Part shown: one piece after another, positions 1 through 10,915 of the stretch
How positions within the stretch are numbered: the first letter of the stretch is position 1
How the letters are laid out: each line of letters begins with the position of its first letter
Assembly (NCBI GenBank): GCA_905221605.1
Contig: CAJNDS010002530.1
Coordinates: forward strand, 250,001 to 314,000
Reading direction: 5' to 3'
Length of the DNA stretch: 64,000 nucleotides
Source: Symbiodinium natans
Taxonomy: Eukaryota > Sar > Dinophyceae > Suessiales > Symbiodiniaceae
Notes under the pieces: generated by a model
Databases searched by the model: none
Told to the model about the DNA's origin: nothing
Seen by the model: only the letters and a program-made list of their open reading frames with translations
Program-made: the position numbers and the translations under genes

Positions 1-1150
1 GGGGTTCTCTGGTAGCTCTGGAAGCTCACGTCCAGGCTTTTCCAGCAGATGCTCATATGGCTGACCTGGCTAAGTTTGTACTTTTCAATACTTTTCAAAG
101 CGGTTCACCACGTTCAAAGACTGGAAACGCTTCTATTTGCGGTTCTTTTGTGCGTTGCCTTGCTCGCGAAGTCGCTCCGCTAGGACAACTTTGCGGCTGC
201 GCGTAATCTCCCGAGCTGCGAAGCTGCAGCTGCGGGGGGGCGGATGTTTCACCTGAGGCAGCGGCCCTTGGCCCTTTCCGGGATTCTGCTGAAGGAACCC
301 AAAAGCGGGTGGGGCCCGAACCCTGCTCAAAGCCGCTGTGCAGTCGTCCTTTGGAGAGTAACTACCTTGCGAGAGAAGCAGACAAGACATGGCGAGATTA
401 AGGCCGAGATAGTTAGATAGGCCAAGGCCTCAGATTACCGGCCCACTGAGCAGTGGACCCACGGGTGGCACTTCATCATTCTTCAGGCGCTTGTCCAAGT
501 CCTCCAAGGGTCTTAGAGATATTAAAGAAGACCGTCCCATCCTTGGTGGGGTCATGGTTCTGGCAAGGATTTATGGTCCTCCCGGCCAAGACAACGGAAA
601 ACGCTGCTGCTCTGCAAAGGGGCTGCCTCAAGATCATTCGTCTCTAAAAATATCCCTCTCCCTCCTTCCCTACAAGCTCAACGTAGCTCAACTATTGACT
701 CCCGCCTGTTTTACATGCCTTGGAATGGACAACGCCTCTTCCATAGGCTCCTCCTCCTGGCCAAAAACCAAACTGACCCCACGACATCTCACAAGACTTG
801 CCGTGCGGCATCTGTGTGCATTCTACTGCTAGTGGGTACCTCGACTCCACATGGTAACAACTTGACAAAGAACATGTTCAAGTTCCGGCACTGCTCCTGC
901 TTTGGCTCCAAGGCCTTGACCTTCCTTCGCGAAAATCGCTGTATGAGGTCTTGCGTCGAGCCTGCATTGCCATCGGGATTGCCATGAACGCCCGCTTTCG
1001 GGAAGCCCCGTGTGCACAACCGGTACCGACGCAAGCAAAGCTTCGAAAAAGGGAGGCTTGCCAGGAACTTTCCAAAAGAGTTTAGACATGTTCAGACCAA
1101 CGCCAAGAAGGCTCATAAAGGTGAAATGCTGTCAAAATCACCTGTGAGCA
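1..1150. other. no supported gene
   Basis: Short open frames occur on both strands here, but none shows a family motif or a convincing pair of splice sites. The stretch is best read as intron or intergenic DNA at the downstream end of the minus-strand array. Confidence 0.4.
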
Positions 1151-1153
1151 CGT

Positions 1154-1414
1154 TCAGGTTCGGACTTTGGGCTTTTCGCTGTTGAGGGCATGAAACACGA
1201 AGATACATGAAGTCATAGAAAATGACTGATAACGGGCAATAACGGGCTCAGGCCACAGGCCTTTCTGCAGTGAGGTCTCAGACAGAGAGCGCGCAGGACT
1301 TGACGGAAGTGTCCCATCAGCGGATGCGTCATCGAGCGCTAGTCTCTTCTTCAGGGTGTCGATACTCTGCGCGGTCTTCCGCCCGACGTTGCTGAAGCTC
1401 TTGTTGGTAAACAT
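1154..1414 (-). CDS. candidate exon, unknown protein
   Basis: An open minus-strand frame with a hydrophilic, exon-like composition (KSFSNVGRKTAQSIDTLKKR, then a Ser/Ala-rich acidic stretch). A second frame over the same DNA is also rich in Gln, Glu and Arg, so the true frame is uncertain. It lies about 8 kb downstream of the last placed exon of the ion channel and could be a late exon of that gene or of another one. No family is recognised. Confidence 0.3.
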   Translation of the reverse strand: MFTNKSFSNVGRKTAQSIDTLKKRLALDDASADGTLPSSPARSLSETSLQKGLWPEPVIARYQSFSMTSCIFVFHALNSEKPKVRT

Positions 1415-1605
1415 AAGAAAAGCAGCTCAGTAGAAAAGCATCATCTCATCTCGCTCATCTGCCATATGGTTCCACATGGCAGCTGCAAGAGCTCTCATCT
1501 GCTCAGCTGCTCTCAGCACTCGGCCGCGCAGCTTGGGCCGACACACCAGAAGAGCAAGGGGAACACAAATGAACCGCACGGACACCAAACACACCAAACA
1601 CACTC

Positions 1606-1634
1606 CACACACACACACACACACACAGAGACAG

Positions 1635-1663
<29 letters not shown>
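1606..1663. repeat. (AC)n microsatellite
   Basis: A run of AC dinucleotides interrupted once by a short AGAGACAG segment. The Cys/Val and His/Thr open frames across it are artefacts of the repeat. Confidence 0.95.
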
Positions 1664-1667
<4 letters not shown>

Positions 1668-1699
1668 GCTAATCAGAGATGCGGGGGAGGCCTCCCATG

Positions 1700-2380
1700 A
1701 CAGCCTTATCCTGCACCAGCAAAGGTTTGCATGTGTAGGTCGGAAAACTGTGATGGGCCGACAAGCTTTCAGTCCTCGGGCCCTGTGAGGCTACGCTGTC
1801 GGCTGCCTTGCCATTCAGATGCGTGAAGGCTGCAAACGAGTGTGATTATGCGCATCTGCTGCACACAAGACAGAGTAGGCGAGGACGCGACTGCCAACGT
1901 CAGCTCCACAAGAAGACAACACAGCGGCCAAGCCTGTAAAGCTTCCGAAGCGAATATTGATAAAGTCAAAATTGGGCTTGTGATTCAGTGCAGACCTTCA
2001 TGAAGACAAGCAATCGTGGCTCAGCTGAGGAAGCTGGTCGCCGCCCCTTCAACTTGGACTGCTCGGCAGCGGTTGTGACAAGCCAAAATTCACAAGTGTC
2101 GCCCGAATGAGTTTACGAATCTCGCATAGCATCGCACGGAGCCAGGAGGGCAACGCTGTCACATTGCAAGAAGGAATGTCATGAACGGCTCTTTTGCTGC
2201 AAGCTCAAACTTGTGTATGGCTCGATAGCTTCTGACCACTCCGAGCTTTGAGGTAAGCTGTGCACAGGTGAAACCACTGACACTGGCCTTTGCCAATTTG
2301 CATGCTTCTCAATTTGCGAGTTCACTCTTTCAAGAAGGCGCGCTGGGAGGCGGACTTGCACCTAGCTCCAGCGGCTCCTT
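1700..2380. other. no supported gene
   Basis: Non-repetitive sequence with only short open frames. I see no family motif in it. Confidence 0.4.
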
Positions 2381-2399
2381 CTCTACGACGCTGCGACAT

Positions 2400-2580
2400 T
2401 CAAAGCATTCGCGTCATTCCCCGCGCCTTCGCCGTATCCGCCAGCAGAGCCTCCGGGGCCTCCGGGGCCTGCGGGGCCTCCGGGTGCGGCGCCTCCTCCA
2501 AGACGGGCCAGGCGTGCAGCCCGCATGGCCTCCAAAGCTAACAACGCTAACAATGTGCAAGTCTTCAGGCCCCGCAGGCC
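2400..2580 (-). CDS. candidate Gly/Pro/Ala-rich exon
   Basis: The minus strand encodes EAMRAARLARLGGGAAPGG followed by Gly-Pro-Gly repeats and GGYGEGAGNDANALNVA. The DNA is a degenerate GGCCCCGGAGG-type repeat, so the composition may come from the repeat. It could equally be a real low-complexity linker exon. No domain is recognised. Confidence 0.25.
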
Positions 2581-2719
2581 GACGAGAGTGTAGAATGCTC
2601 TTTGTGCCAATGGAGAAGGCATCCCCACCTCTGCAGATGTGACAGTTGAGCCCCCCGTCGCCTGGAAAATGTTGCGTATGGTCAGAGGCAAGCTTCCAAG
2701 TTCAGTTGCCCTGGGCAAA

Positions 2720-4560
2720 CTGCCTGCCCAGGGGTCTTCCAGACTTTGTCAGGATCTATCTCTTCGCAAACCTTCTCCACATCAAAGCCTTCCGCCTGCG
2801 CTCACAAGCATGGGCAGGCATCCGCGAAGTAGCGCATGGCATCGCTCCTTGGGATTTGGCTGGTACTGGCCCCCGGATGCGGCCTGCAAGCTCACGGAAT
2901 CTCACGGAATCTCGCGTAGCACATCGTAGGACTATTGACAGCTATGCAGCTATGCATCTCAATTCTCTCAAGAGATCTCAACCCTCTCGCCTAAAACCTA
3001 AAGTTCGGCGCACAAGTCGGTTCCCGGAGTCCAGTACACAATATGCTTCGTCGATTTTGGCATTCACCGTGCTCGTCACTCCCCGCCTGCACGATCCCCA
3101 TCGCCGATGCCCCTGCCAGGTATACAAGGTGTGCGAACTCGCTTGCCAGAACGCGTCGCCGGTAAAAATAGGGAACACGCCCTTGCTCCTTTCAGCATTG
3201 CATAGGTACATATGAAAGCAGAGAAACAGACGTGCAGAGTGCTTCGCACCTGCTGCTGCTGCTGCCGATGGGGTGGCGATTCGATCCTACATCCTAGCAT
3301 ACTGACTACAAATCTAGGATTGATGGGCGTGGCGCTTAACGCACTGCCCCATGCAAGCTCCAGCACCTTTGGCGCTAAAGACGTCACAATCACATAAAAT
3401 CAAAATGGAAAAACGCCGGCGCAACTTCTTCATGCAGCCATGCGTCTGCTTGTCATGCCTCATGCCTGTGCAAGTTTCATGTTGCCTTCCGTGGCAGGTC
3501 AATGTTCCTGGCTCGCACCACTAGATTCCTAGACACTGCAAGGCTGATGGCAATTAACGTTTCTGTACTTTACTTGCACGTTTGCCCGACCGGCACCAGG
3601 GCATGTCATGACCAGGCTTCGTCTGTCACGCATCAGCGGCCAACGCTGCGGAAGTTGTATGTGCCAAGGAGGTCAGTCTCGCTTCGCTGTGCCCAGATAC
3701 CTGCCCAGCTCAGCTCCAAATTCGCAAAGCCGATGTTGGGTGTACATTCCCTCGCCTGCTCCAAGCCGAAGGGTCTTGGCTTCCGAGACGCCCAGGAACG
3801 GTATCCTGGCAGACACTGGGGTCACTGGGTGGAGAACTGCTCCAGACCAGGTGATGTCGCCTCCTCTGCTTGAAAGGAACTGTTCGAAACCGTTCCTGAA
3901 CAGGAACAGCAAACATGTTGAACACTCGACATAATCATGGATGCTCATGCATTTTCATGAACCCTTTGCAGTGTGTGTGTGTGTGTGTGTGTGTACGTGT
4001 ACGTGTACGTGTGCGGCATGTCAGGGCCTGCTGCTCAGGCTGGCGAGTGGGCTTGCCATACTTTTCCAACCAGGCTCCCAAGGAGTGCACACTCGTGTCA
4101 GCCCGAGTATTTCTCACCATCCTAGCAATCATAAGGCTCACCACTCAAAGCAGGACACAGTGGGACACGCGATATAACTTTCACTGGCACCATCTGGCTC
4201 CTGTAGTCATCTTGCATGGCTTTGTCTACAGTCGCCTGCGTGGGGGTCAATGCTCATTAGCAGTCATGACTGGTATGAACTTAAGTGTGCCTGCTTCGCG
4301 GCAATCTCGCTTGCGACGCTTTGCATGTTGCGCATGCTCTTCTGGTACTCGGCGCTCTGCCCTTCGTGGGGAGGCACATGCCTGCATGAGTAATAGGCCG
4401 GTGGGACGCATGCATCTGCTTCGCAGCAAGCTCGAGCATAGTCAAAGGCTGCTAGAGCCTGTACTTCGGACCTCCCCACGATCGGCTGGCCAGTGTGTCC
4501 TTGTACGTACATGGACGATTGAGCTGGCTGGTGAGTGTGAGTCTGAGGGTCTCACCTTAT
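2720..4560. other. no supported gene
   Basis: Apart from the (GT)n tract near 3971-4013, this stretch has short overlapping open frames on both strands and no motif I can assign. It is probably intronic. Confidence 0.4.
3971..4013. repeat. (GT)n with (ACGTGT)n tail
   Basis: About eleven GT units followed by three copies of ACGTGT. It is a simple compound microsatellite. Confidence 0.95.
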
Positions 4561-4664
4561 TCAGCGCTTTAGCATTTCCTGGCGCTGTTGGAAAGTAACC
4601 AAGTCGGCAAGTCGGCAAGTGATGCGCCGGACCGTGGAAAGCAGCTCAGCTAAAACTTGGAAAG
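4561..4664 (-). CDS. candidate terminal exon
   Basis: A minus-strand exon candidate. The polypyrimidine acceptor TGTTTTTTGCAG ends just upstream of 4664, and two leading bases are followed by FQVLAELLSTVRRITCRLAD, VTFQQRQEMLKR and a stop. The amphipathic, Gln/Glu/Arg-rich end suggests a short helical C-terminus. By strand and position it could be the last exon of the ion-channel gene, but no junction phase can be confirmed across the 5 kb gap. Confidence 0.35.
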
Positions 4665-4699
4665 CTGCAAAAAACAGTGCCTTGCTGATGATAAAGGTC

Positions 4700-5830
4700 T
4701 GCTTTGACCTGCTTGCCCCACTCTTTGGCCATTTCGGCCTCCTGAGAGGAAAACGCTTGAATCCAGGTTGCCCCGTGCCCGCAGCGCACGGCTCCTGCTT
4801 CATGCTCTCGAGCTTGGAGGCGGAGACGGACCGCTGCTGGAGCCTTGAAAGCTTCAAAAACATCTTGAGGCTCTCAGCACGACCACTTTTGCCCAGAGCC
4901 TATGCGGCGCATCCAAACTCAGGCGACAAATGCCATCCTGCCCGGAGCTCAACAGCAGCAAGCGGTCATCCTAGTCACCGCACCATCTCTGCCACCTCCG
5001 CGCGCTTCTTGCTTGAGAAGCCATCCATCTCTAAACACACAGCATGGGATTACCCCGACGTTGAGAGCGAACGCTGCAGACCCGAGAATTCACAAGCACA
5101 CCAAAGAGCAGACATGCTAATCGTGTGTGCAAATATCATGGGCAAATGGAAAGCACCTAGCTTCTCCATTGCCCGGTACTTCTTGTCCAGGCGTCTGGCA
5201 CGTGGTGTTGGCTTTGAGGGTGAAGGAGGGTTGGTGGTGAGGGAGCTGTGATGATACAGTTGAAGACGCCTACAAGAACCACAACAGACGCCATCTAGAC
5301 TCCAGTCTTATCAACCACTTAAAACCCATCACAAACCCAATTCGTCCCACTCCCAACAACAAACAGAAGCCCAATTCCACATTACTGTGTTGCACTGCCC
5401 ATGTCTTGGCAAGTGTCATTGTGAAGGGCCATACAGCTTGCGTGTCATCCTTGTGTAGGGTTCCTGCTTGTCTCACACATGACAAGGGTGGCATCACCAT
5501 CATCATCATCATCATCATAGATCACAAAGGCAGAGAACCATGCCAGCATAACCTGTGGAGAAGGTAGAAAAGAGCACAGTCCGAAAACGAATTGCAATTC
5601 TTGCGAAGCCTTCGGGACATGGCCCAGGCATACCGAAATCGCGGAAACACCAGTCCACAGATTTCTGAGCCCCGCGCAGGTCATACCTTGCCAGACACAG
5701 ACTAGCAATCAACGAACAAGAACTTGTCATGTGCGAGCGACACAAGCTGGACCAGCTGGATCGTCCCAGACCTAGATTCGCAACTGGCTGATTCGGCGCA
5801 CGTACCAGAATGGAAGAAGCGTTCCAATGC
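4700..5830. other. no supported gene
   Basis: This contains a short CAT/ATC repeat at about 5495-5518, which gives a spurious poly-Met or poly-Asp frame on the minus strand. Nothing else is recognisable. Confidence 0.4.
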
Positions 5831-5839
5831 TGCTTTCAT

Positions 5840-6036
5840 CTGTGTGCCCGTGTATGGGGACATCCCCATGTCGAACACCTGACCACTTCACCGTCACAGA
5901 CCGTCGCTGCAACACCCCGTGTGGTGCACTTCCTGCCTCGGGCTTCGAGTCTGGATTCTGGGGGTTCTTGTGCGAGAGCAGTCCACTTCCGAATGAAATG
6001 CCACCGTCGCTGAAAAAGTATTCCTCGGCAATCTGA
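5840..6036 (-). CDS. candidate exon, unknown protein
   Basis: The minus strand reads AEEYFFSDGGISFGSGLL, followed by a polar stretch containing QNPDSKPEAG and VLQRRSVTVKWSG. It is open for about 65 codons with balanced composition. No family is recognised and the splice borders are not fixed. It may be a late exon of the upstream channel gene or a separate gene. Confidence 0.3.
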
Positions 6037-6049
6037 AACAGGCATGAGG

Positions 6050-9000
6050 GAAGGAAGATCCAGCGTCTCATTGATGCTGCTGCTGAGACAGGAACATCAC
6101 CGTTCACAACTACAGAGGAGTGATATGCTGTTGCCTGGCGAAATGCAGAACAGGCTTTTTCACGCAACATGAATACATGAACTGGCCGACACGACAAGCC
6201 AGCTCCACCCCAGGGACTCCTCCAAGCGGAGAGACTGCGAGCTGCACCTGTCTTCGTGTAGATGCTTCACTAATAGGCAACAGGAGTGGGCAACAAGTGG
6301 GCTATAGATGGCTATAGGCAACCATGTAGCAACGATGCTTTTCACGGTGCCTGGTTGTTAGCCGCGCGGCCCTTCCCGTGGCTGGAACTCGTGGCATCTC
6401 CTCGGTTGCACCGAAAGGAATCCTGGGACATGTTACGATTCCGTACCTATGCGCAGACTGACACACCTCCTGGCGGTTGGCCAGCCGCATCCTCGGGTTT
6501 CGGAGCTCACTTGGGGCCAAATGCGAGTTGCTCCGGCCTTCGCAGCAGACTGCTGGCCACCCATCCTCTCCCAAGTCTTTCAAGATCCAAAAGAGTTGCT
6601 GCAGGGGAAGAGATCTCCAGCAGACTTCCAGCAGCAATGCCATGTAGATGGCAAAGCACAATGGGTACTGCGCACATCCCCCCTCGTCTTTCTTAAAGAT
6701 TGCCGCAGAACACTTGCGATCACTTTGGGGGCCCAAAAGCCCAAAGCTATTCTGTATATGCCTCTGGCATGTATCTGAAAATTGCGTGAAACTGTCGGCC
6801 CGCAGGCGGGGCCAAAAAGATCCTTGCAATCAAGGATCATGCTTTCTACCAATACAACAGTGCCAAAGCTATCTTATCAACAAGGTCACACCCTCTATAG
6901 AGACTATAGTGCTGCATCCTTGCATCAAACTGTGACATCGACGATATGCCGATATGCGATGCATCCATTCTTGCCCTCTCCCATCACCCTTCGGCGGCGG
7001 CTGGAGCAAGCAAATCAACTCACGCGAAGGATGCCTGGCTCAGCATCGCATCTCAAAGCGTCAAACAGCACCCACACAAAAGCAGTCTCGCGCTGAAACA
7101 CGTCGCGGAAGACGAATCGATGCGGATCCAACCTCGGCGCACACACACACACACATACGGAGGAAAGCTGCAGCGCAGAGAGCCAACGGAGTATCCAGAG
7201 GATGTAAGGGGCCGAGCTTGTAGTTTAGGTTAGTTTAGCTGATTTGCTTGCAGAGTGTTTTGTTTGCAAGACCTGTCTTGACTGCAACAACAGCTCAAAT
7301 TCGCCTCGGCTTCCTGCCGAGAGGTCTTGAGAACAAGCAGACCAGGATCCGGTCTCCTCAACCACCCTCACCCTACCTGGGACCGACCCCCCCTTTTCGG
7401 GTCGGCCCGGCTGCCGAGGCGGCGCGCGCAAGCGTCTACAATTATGTGAGGCTGGAACTGGTTACCGGTCAGCCTGTCATAGCTGACGCACACAGGGCGC
7501 AACATGCATGTCCGACATGTGAAAAAGGCCATTGCCATGCGAAGCCACCCAAACCCTTCGCTCCGAACCCCACAAGTCGAGAACGTTCTCAACTTGCTAA
7601 GACTGAACGAGTGGGGCCCTGACGTATGTTACTCGCCACTTCTCGTCTTTGAGCCCTGGGCAAGGATCAGTTCACCGGACCCGAGAACTTAGCATCCTAC
7701 AGTGACTTAACAAGACTTGACACATTATACAAACTCCTAAAATCCTAGGCCTGATCTCAAGACTTCAGGGTTCGTGAACTGTGGAAAATCTGCCGAAGCC
7801 TGGGGCCATAAGTGTCTGGGTAGCACAAAGCATGTAACCCCCTTCATACCTTCCCACAGGTCGCGTCCCTACGCGGTACTTTTCTGCTTGGAATGGGTAC
7901 ACTTCCGAGCCGAGAGGTGTCCGAGAGCAGACTTGGAGGCGTATGGGGCCCAAAATGCACAAAGCGCAGACCCTTTTCCAGATGATCGCAACACGAATGG
8001 CGCGGAAGCCTCAAAGAGTGCCGCGGGAGTCAGGCGAGAACAGCGAGTACGGAACGTGCACGGGACCTTGATGAGAGCGCGGCCCGGCACCCGCGACCAA
8101 AGAGACCAAAAACCCAACTCCAAGGCAAGCGGTGGTTTCAAAAAGCAACCCTGAACTTGTCTTGAAAAAAGAACAACGAAGGCCGCTTCCTGAGTTCCCC
8201 AATGCGATCTGCAGAGAGAGATCCGGCTCTCGACCCACAGCATCCCAAAGTCTGAACACCCGTAAAGGCTGTAACAACCCAAACCCTAAACCCCATCCGA
8301 AGCCCACGCCCGATGTTCTCCTATGACCCTAGATTCCTAGATCTACTCAACTTTCAAAGATGAGAAACACAAGACCCTGAGCAGGTGCCTCGGAGCCCTG
8401 TGGTTTGATGGAGTTCGTGCATCCAAGATCGACCATTGACTTCATGATTCTCGAAACCTGGCAGAGGCAGCAGCCCTATAGATGCCTTAGATGCCTTAGG
8501 CGTGCGGGGTTTGGAGCTGGTACATGTGCTTTGACTCTGCTTGCACCTACGTCCCCTGGCGCAAGTTGCAATTACGTCTAATTACGTGTTGTGATCAGTC
8601 AGCATCTTCTAGTGAGTAATGAGTGAGCAGGCAAACTCCCGGTATCTTGGCAGCAGGACATTCGAGATGCTCGACGCAGCAATTGCAAGCATATTGCACG
8701 GGATACGGTCCTATGAACTGACAGTCTGACAGCTGTGTGAGGAGCATGCTGCCCGCATCAGTATGCTGCGCAGCAAGACACGCTCGAACTTCTGGTGTGA
8801 GGCGGGCGTGTGCCAGGGTGGTGCATTGGAGCCAGCGGTATGCCATGCAGCCCTATGTAAAGGGGAGAAAGCGGGGAGGAGCAAGAATAAAGATAAAGTA
8901 AGTTCTCAAAAAGAACTTACTTGAACGACTCCCTCCACCCCCCCCCCCCCTGCCCCCAATCTGCTAACTCCGGCGAGCACCTTGTGGTCCAGCTGCTTCA

Positions 9001-9610
9001 TCATGGCCTGCATTGCCATCTGATCGAATGCCCGTGCAGGACCTGATCAAAACATCCAGAGGTGAATTCAAAGCCCATGAACAGAGCCCTGAAAAATTCG
9101 TGTCGCCTTCTATATTGGCGCGTTCGGGTCGCCAACTTCAGGAGTTCTGAACTGTTCACGGGAATGGTTCGAACAGCTTCGAAGGCAAAACTAACGCCCT
9201 AAGCCAAAACCCCCCAACCCTCAACATCTTAAACTGGACGCCGTGGATTCGAAGCCTTGACGCTGAAAACCTTGTGGTTGGAACCCTAGACTCCCACCCT
9301 GATCGTCTTACCTTTCCTGGACCTTAGGCGTTGGCCAAGCAGTCTCCGTCCACGCGCCTAATTACCCCATAAAATGTTGTCGTTGTGTGGCAGAAAGCCC
9401 TCCAAGCCCAAAGCCCATGTCTCCGGATACGAAACATTGCGAAACTATGAAACATGCAGGACCAGATGATCTGGATCCCCGAACCCTGGAGCAAGACCAC
9501 CTACTAAGCATGTGAAACAGGGTCGGCCATGGTAGCATGTCATTTTTTCCAAACCGCTGTGTGTGCCCCCAAGAACCAATGAGGATCTGAGCCCCAATCC
9601 CTAAATCCCA
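6050..9610. other. mostly intron-like sequence
   Basis: A 175-codon minus-strand frame (6302-6829) and several shorter plus-strand frames exist but show no motif or clear exon edges. A perfect hairpin lies at 8896-8922 and a C-run at 8939-8950. There is a short TTTAGGG-like motif near 8276-8294 on the minus strand. Confidence 0.4.
8896..8922. repeat. perfect 11-bp hairpin
   Basis: AAGTAAGTTCT and its exact reverse complement AGAACTTACTT are separated by five bases (CAAAA). It sits in non-coding sequence with no family-sized element around it. Confidence 0.9.
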
Positions 9611-9619
9611 CAATCTGGC

Positions 9620-10880
9620 CTTTGCACCGGAGAATCCCGCCGATGAACTCGTCCAGCGTACACTCGCCGTCGCCGTCATCGAGTACCCGGAAGAGCGCCG
9701 AACAATCCTCCACACTAAAGTACATGACTCACGTACGTTGCCCACTTTTCCGAAGCCCGATTTGATGCTTGGCATGCTTACGAAGCGTTGATTCGATCGT
9801 CCCCGCTCTGTTGTCCTTGAACCCACAACCCGAGACCCGAAAGATTGCGTTTCAGGCATAAGGTTTGTGGCCGACTGGAAACAAAGGATTGGATTCTCCA
9901 CTAATGTCGCGAGTCGAGGTGGGGGGCCTTCCCACCAAAACAAACCATCCCAGCTTGTCGGAGCAGGAATTCTACCCGCTCTGCCTTTTTGAACTATCGG
10001 TGGCTGCATTCCGCTAATCGTCCGGACGGATGATCGTGCTTCCAAGGCCGAAGGCACCTACCGTGCACAGCCGGCACACCCGGCACACCCTGGAGGGGCT
10101 GTATCCTATCCTCAGCATGGGTACCCTCGCAAAAGTCAGATCCAAATGGGTACGGTGCCGACCAGAAAGCCCGCCGGACACCTTGTACGTCGAGGCGTCT
10201 CGCAGGCGCAATTAATTCAAAATCTGTTGTTGCGGGGTGACTTGCAGCCCTTCTTTGTGGAGTTGTAGCCGGGGTTCCACAAGGATCGTCGGCATCTTCT
10301 TTGAATGTCATCTTTCAACATGGAGCAACATTCCCTTGGTTGTCACTGCCAAACGGGATTGACATTGGGCCAAACGTCTCGAGTGCTGTAATTCTTTTCA
10401 TCGGCGATCCCTTTGGAAAAGCCCATGCTGGCTGCCGCCCTTGGAGCTTGTACTGGAATCAGAGCTTCACGCTCTACCGTGGCTCCATGCCATGCTATGC
10501 TGAGCAAAAGACGAGGCTTCGCGAAGTTTGGTATCGAACCGCTCAAACTCATTGCGCTGCAGGACATCGGTAATTTTTCATCCCAAGAAACTGACGGAGG
10601 CTGTACAACGTGTTTCGAGGCACCTTGCGGACAGGCAGCACCTCATTTGTGTCAACCTTGTGCCCAGTCCAACAGAAATGGAAGCCACAAACTTCGAAGG
10701 CCTGCCCCACTCTGTGGGACATCACTGCCATTGTCTCACCTTCTGACATGCGCCTTTGATACTAAATGTTTTGCTATCATTCACACGCAGCTCGTCCAGC
10801 CAACCCGAGCATCGGGCATTTTGGTCTAAGCCCAGTTTCCGCCTTAGAGGCGGCTTTCTCTGCCTCTGAACCATGTCTTC

Positions 10881-10915
<35 letters not shown>

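Noticed and set aside
5495-5518. Poly-Met/poly-Asp frame from a CATCAT repeat
   Set aside because: Short trinucleotide run; no exon structure around it.
9362-10057. 231-codon minus-strand frame overlapping the second EF-hand exon
   Set aside because: It reads the EF-hand DNA in a different frame. The EF-hand frame fits the channel family and the splice phases, whereas this one has no motif.
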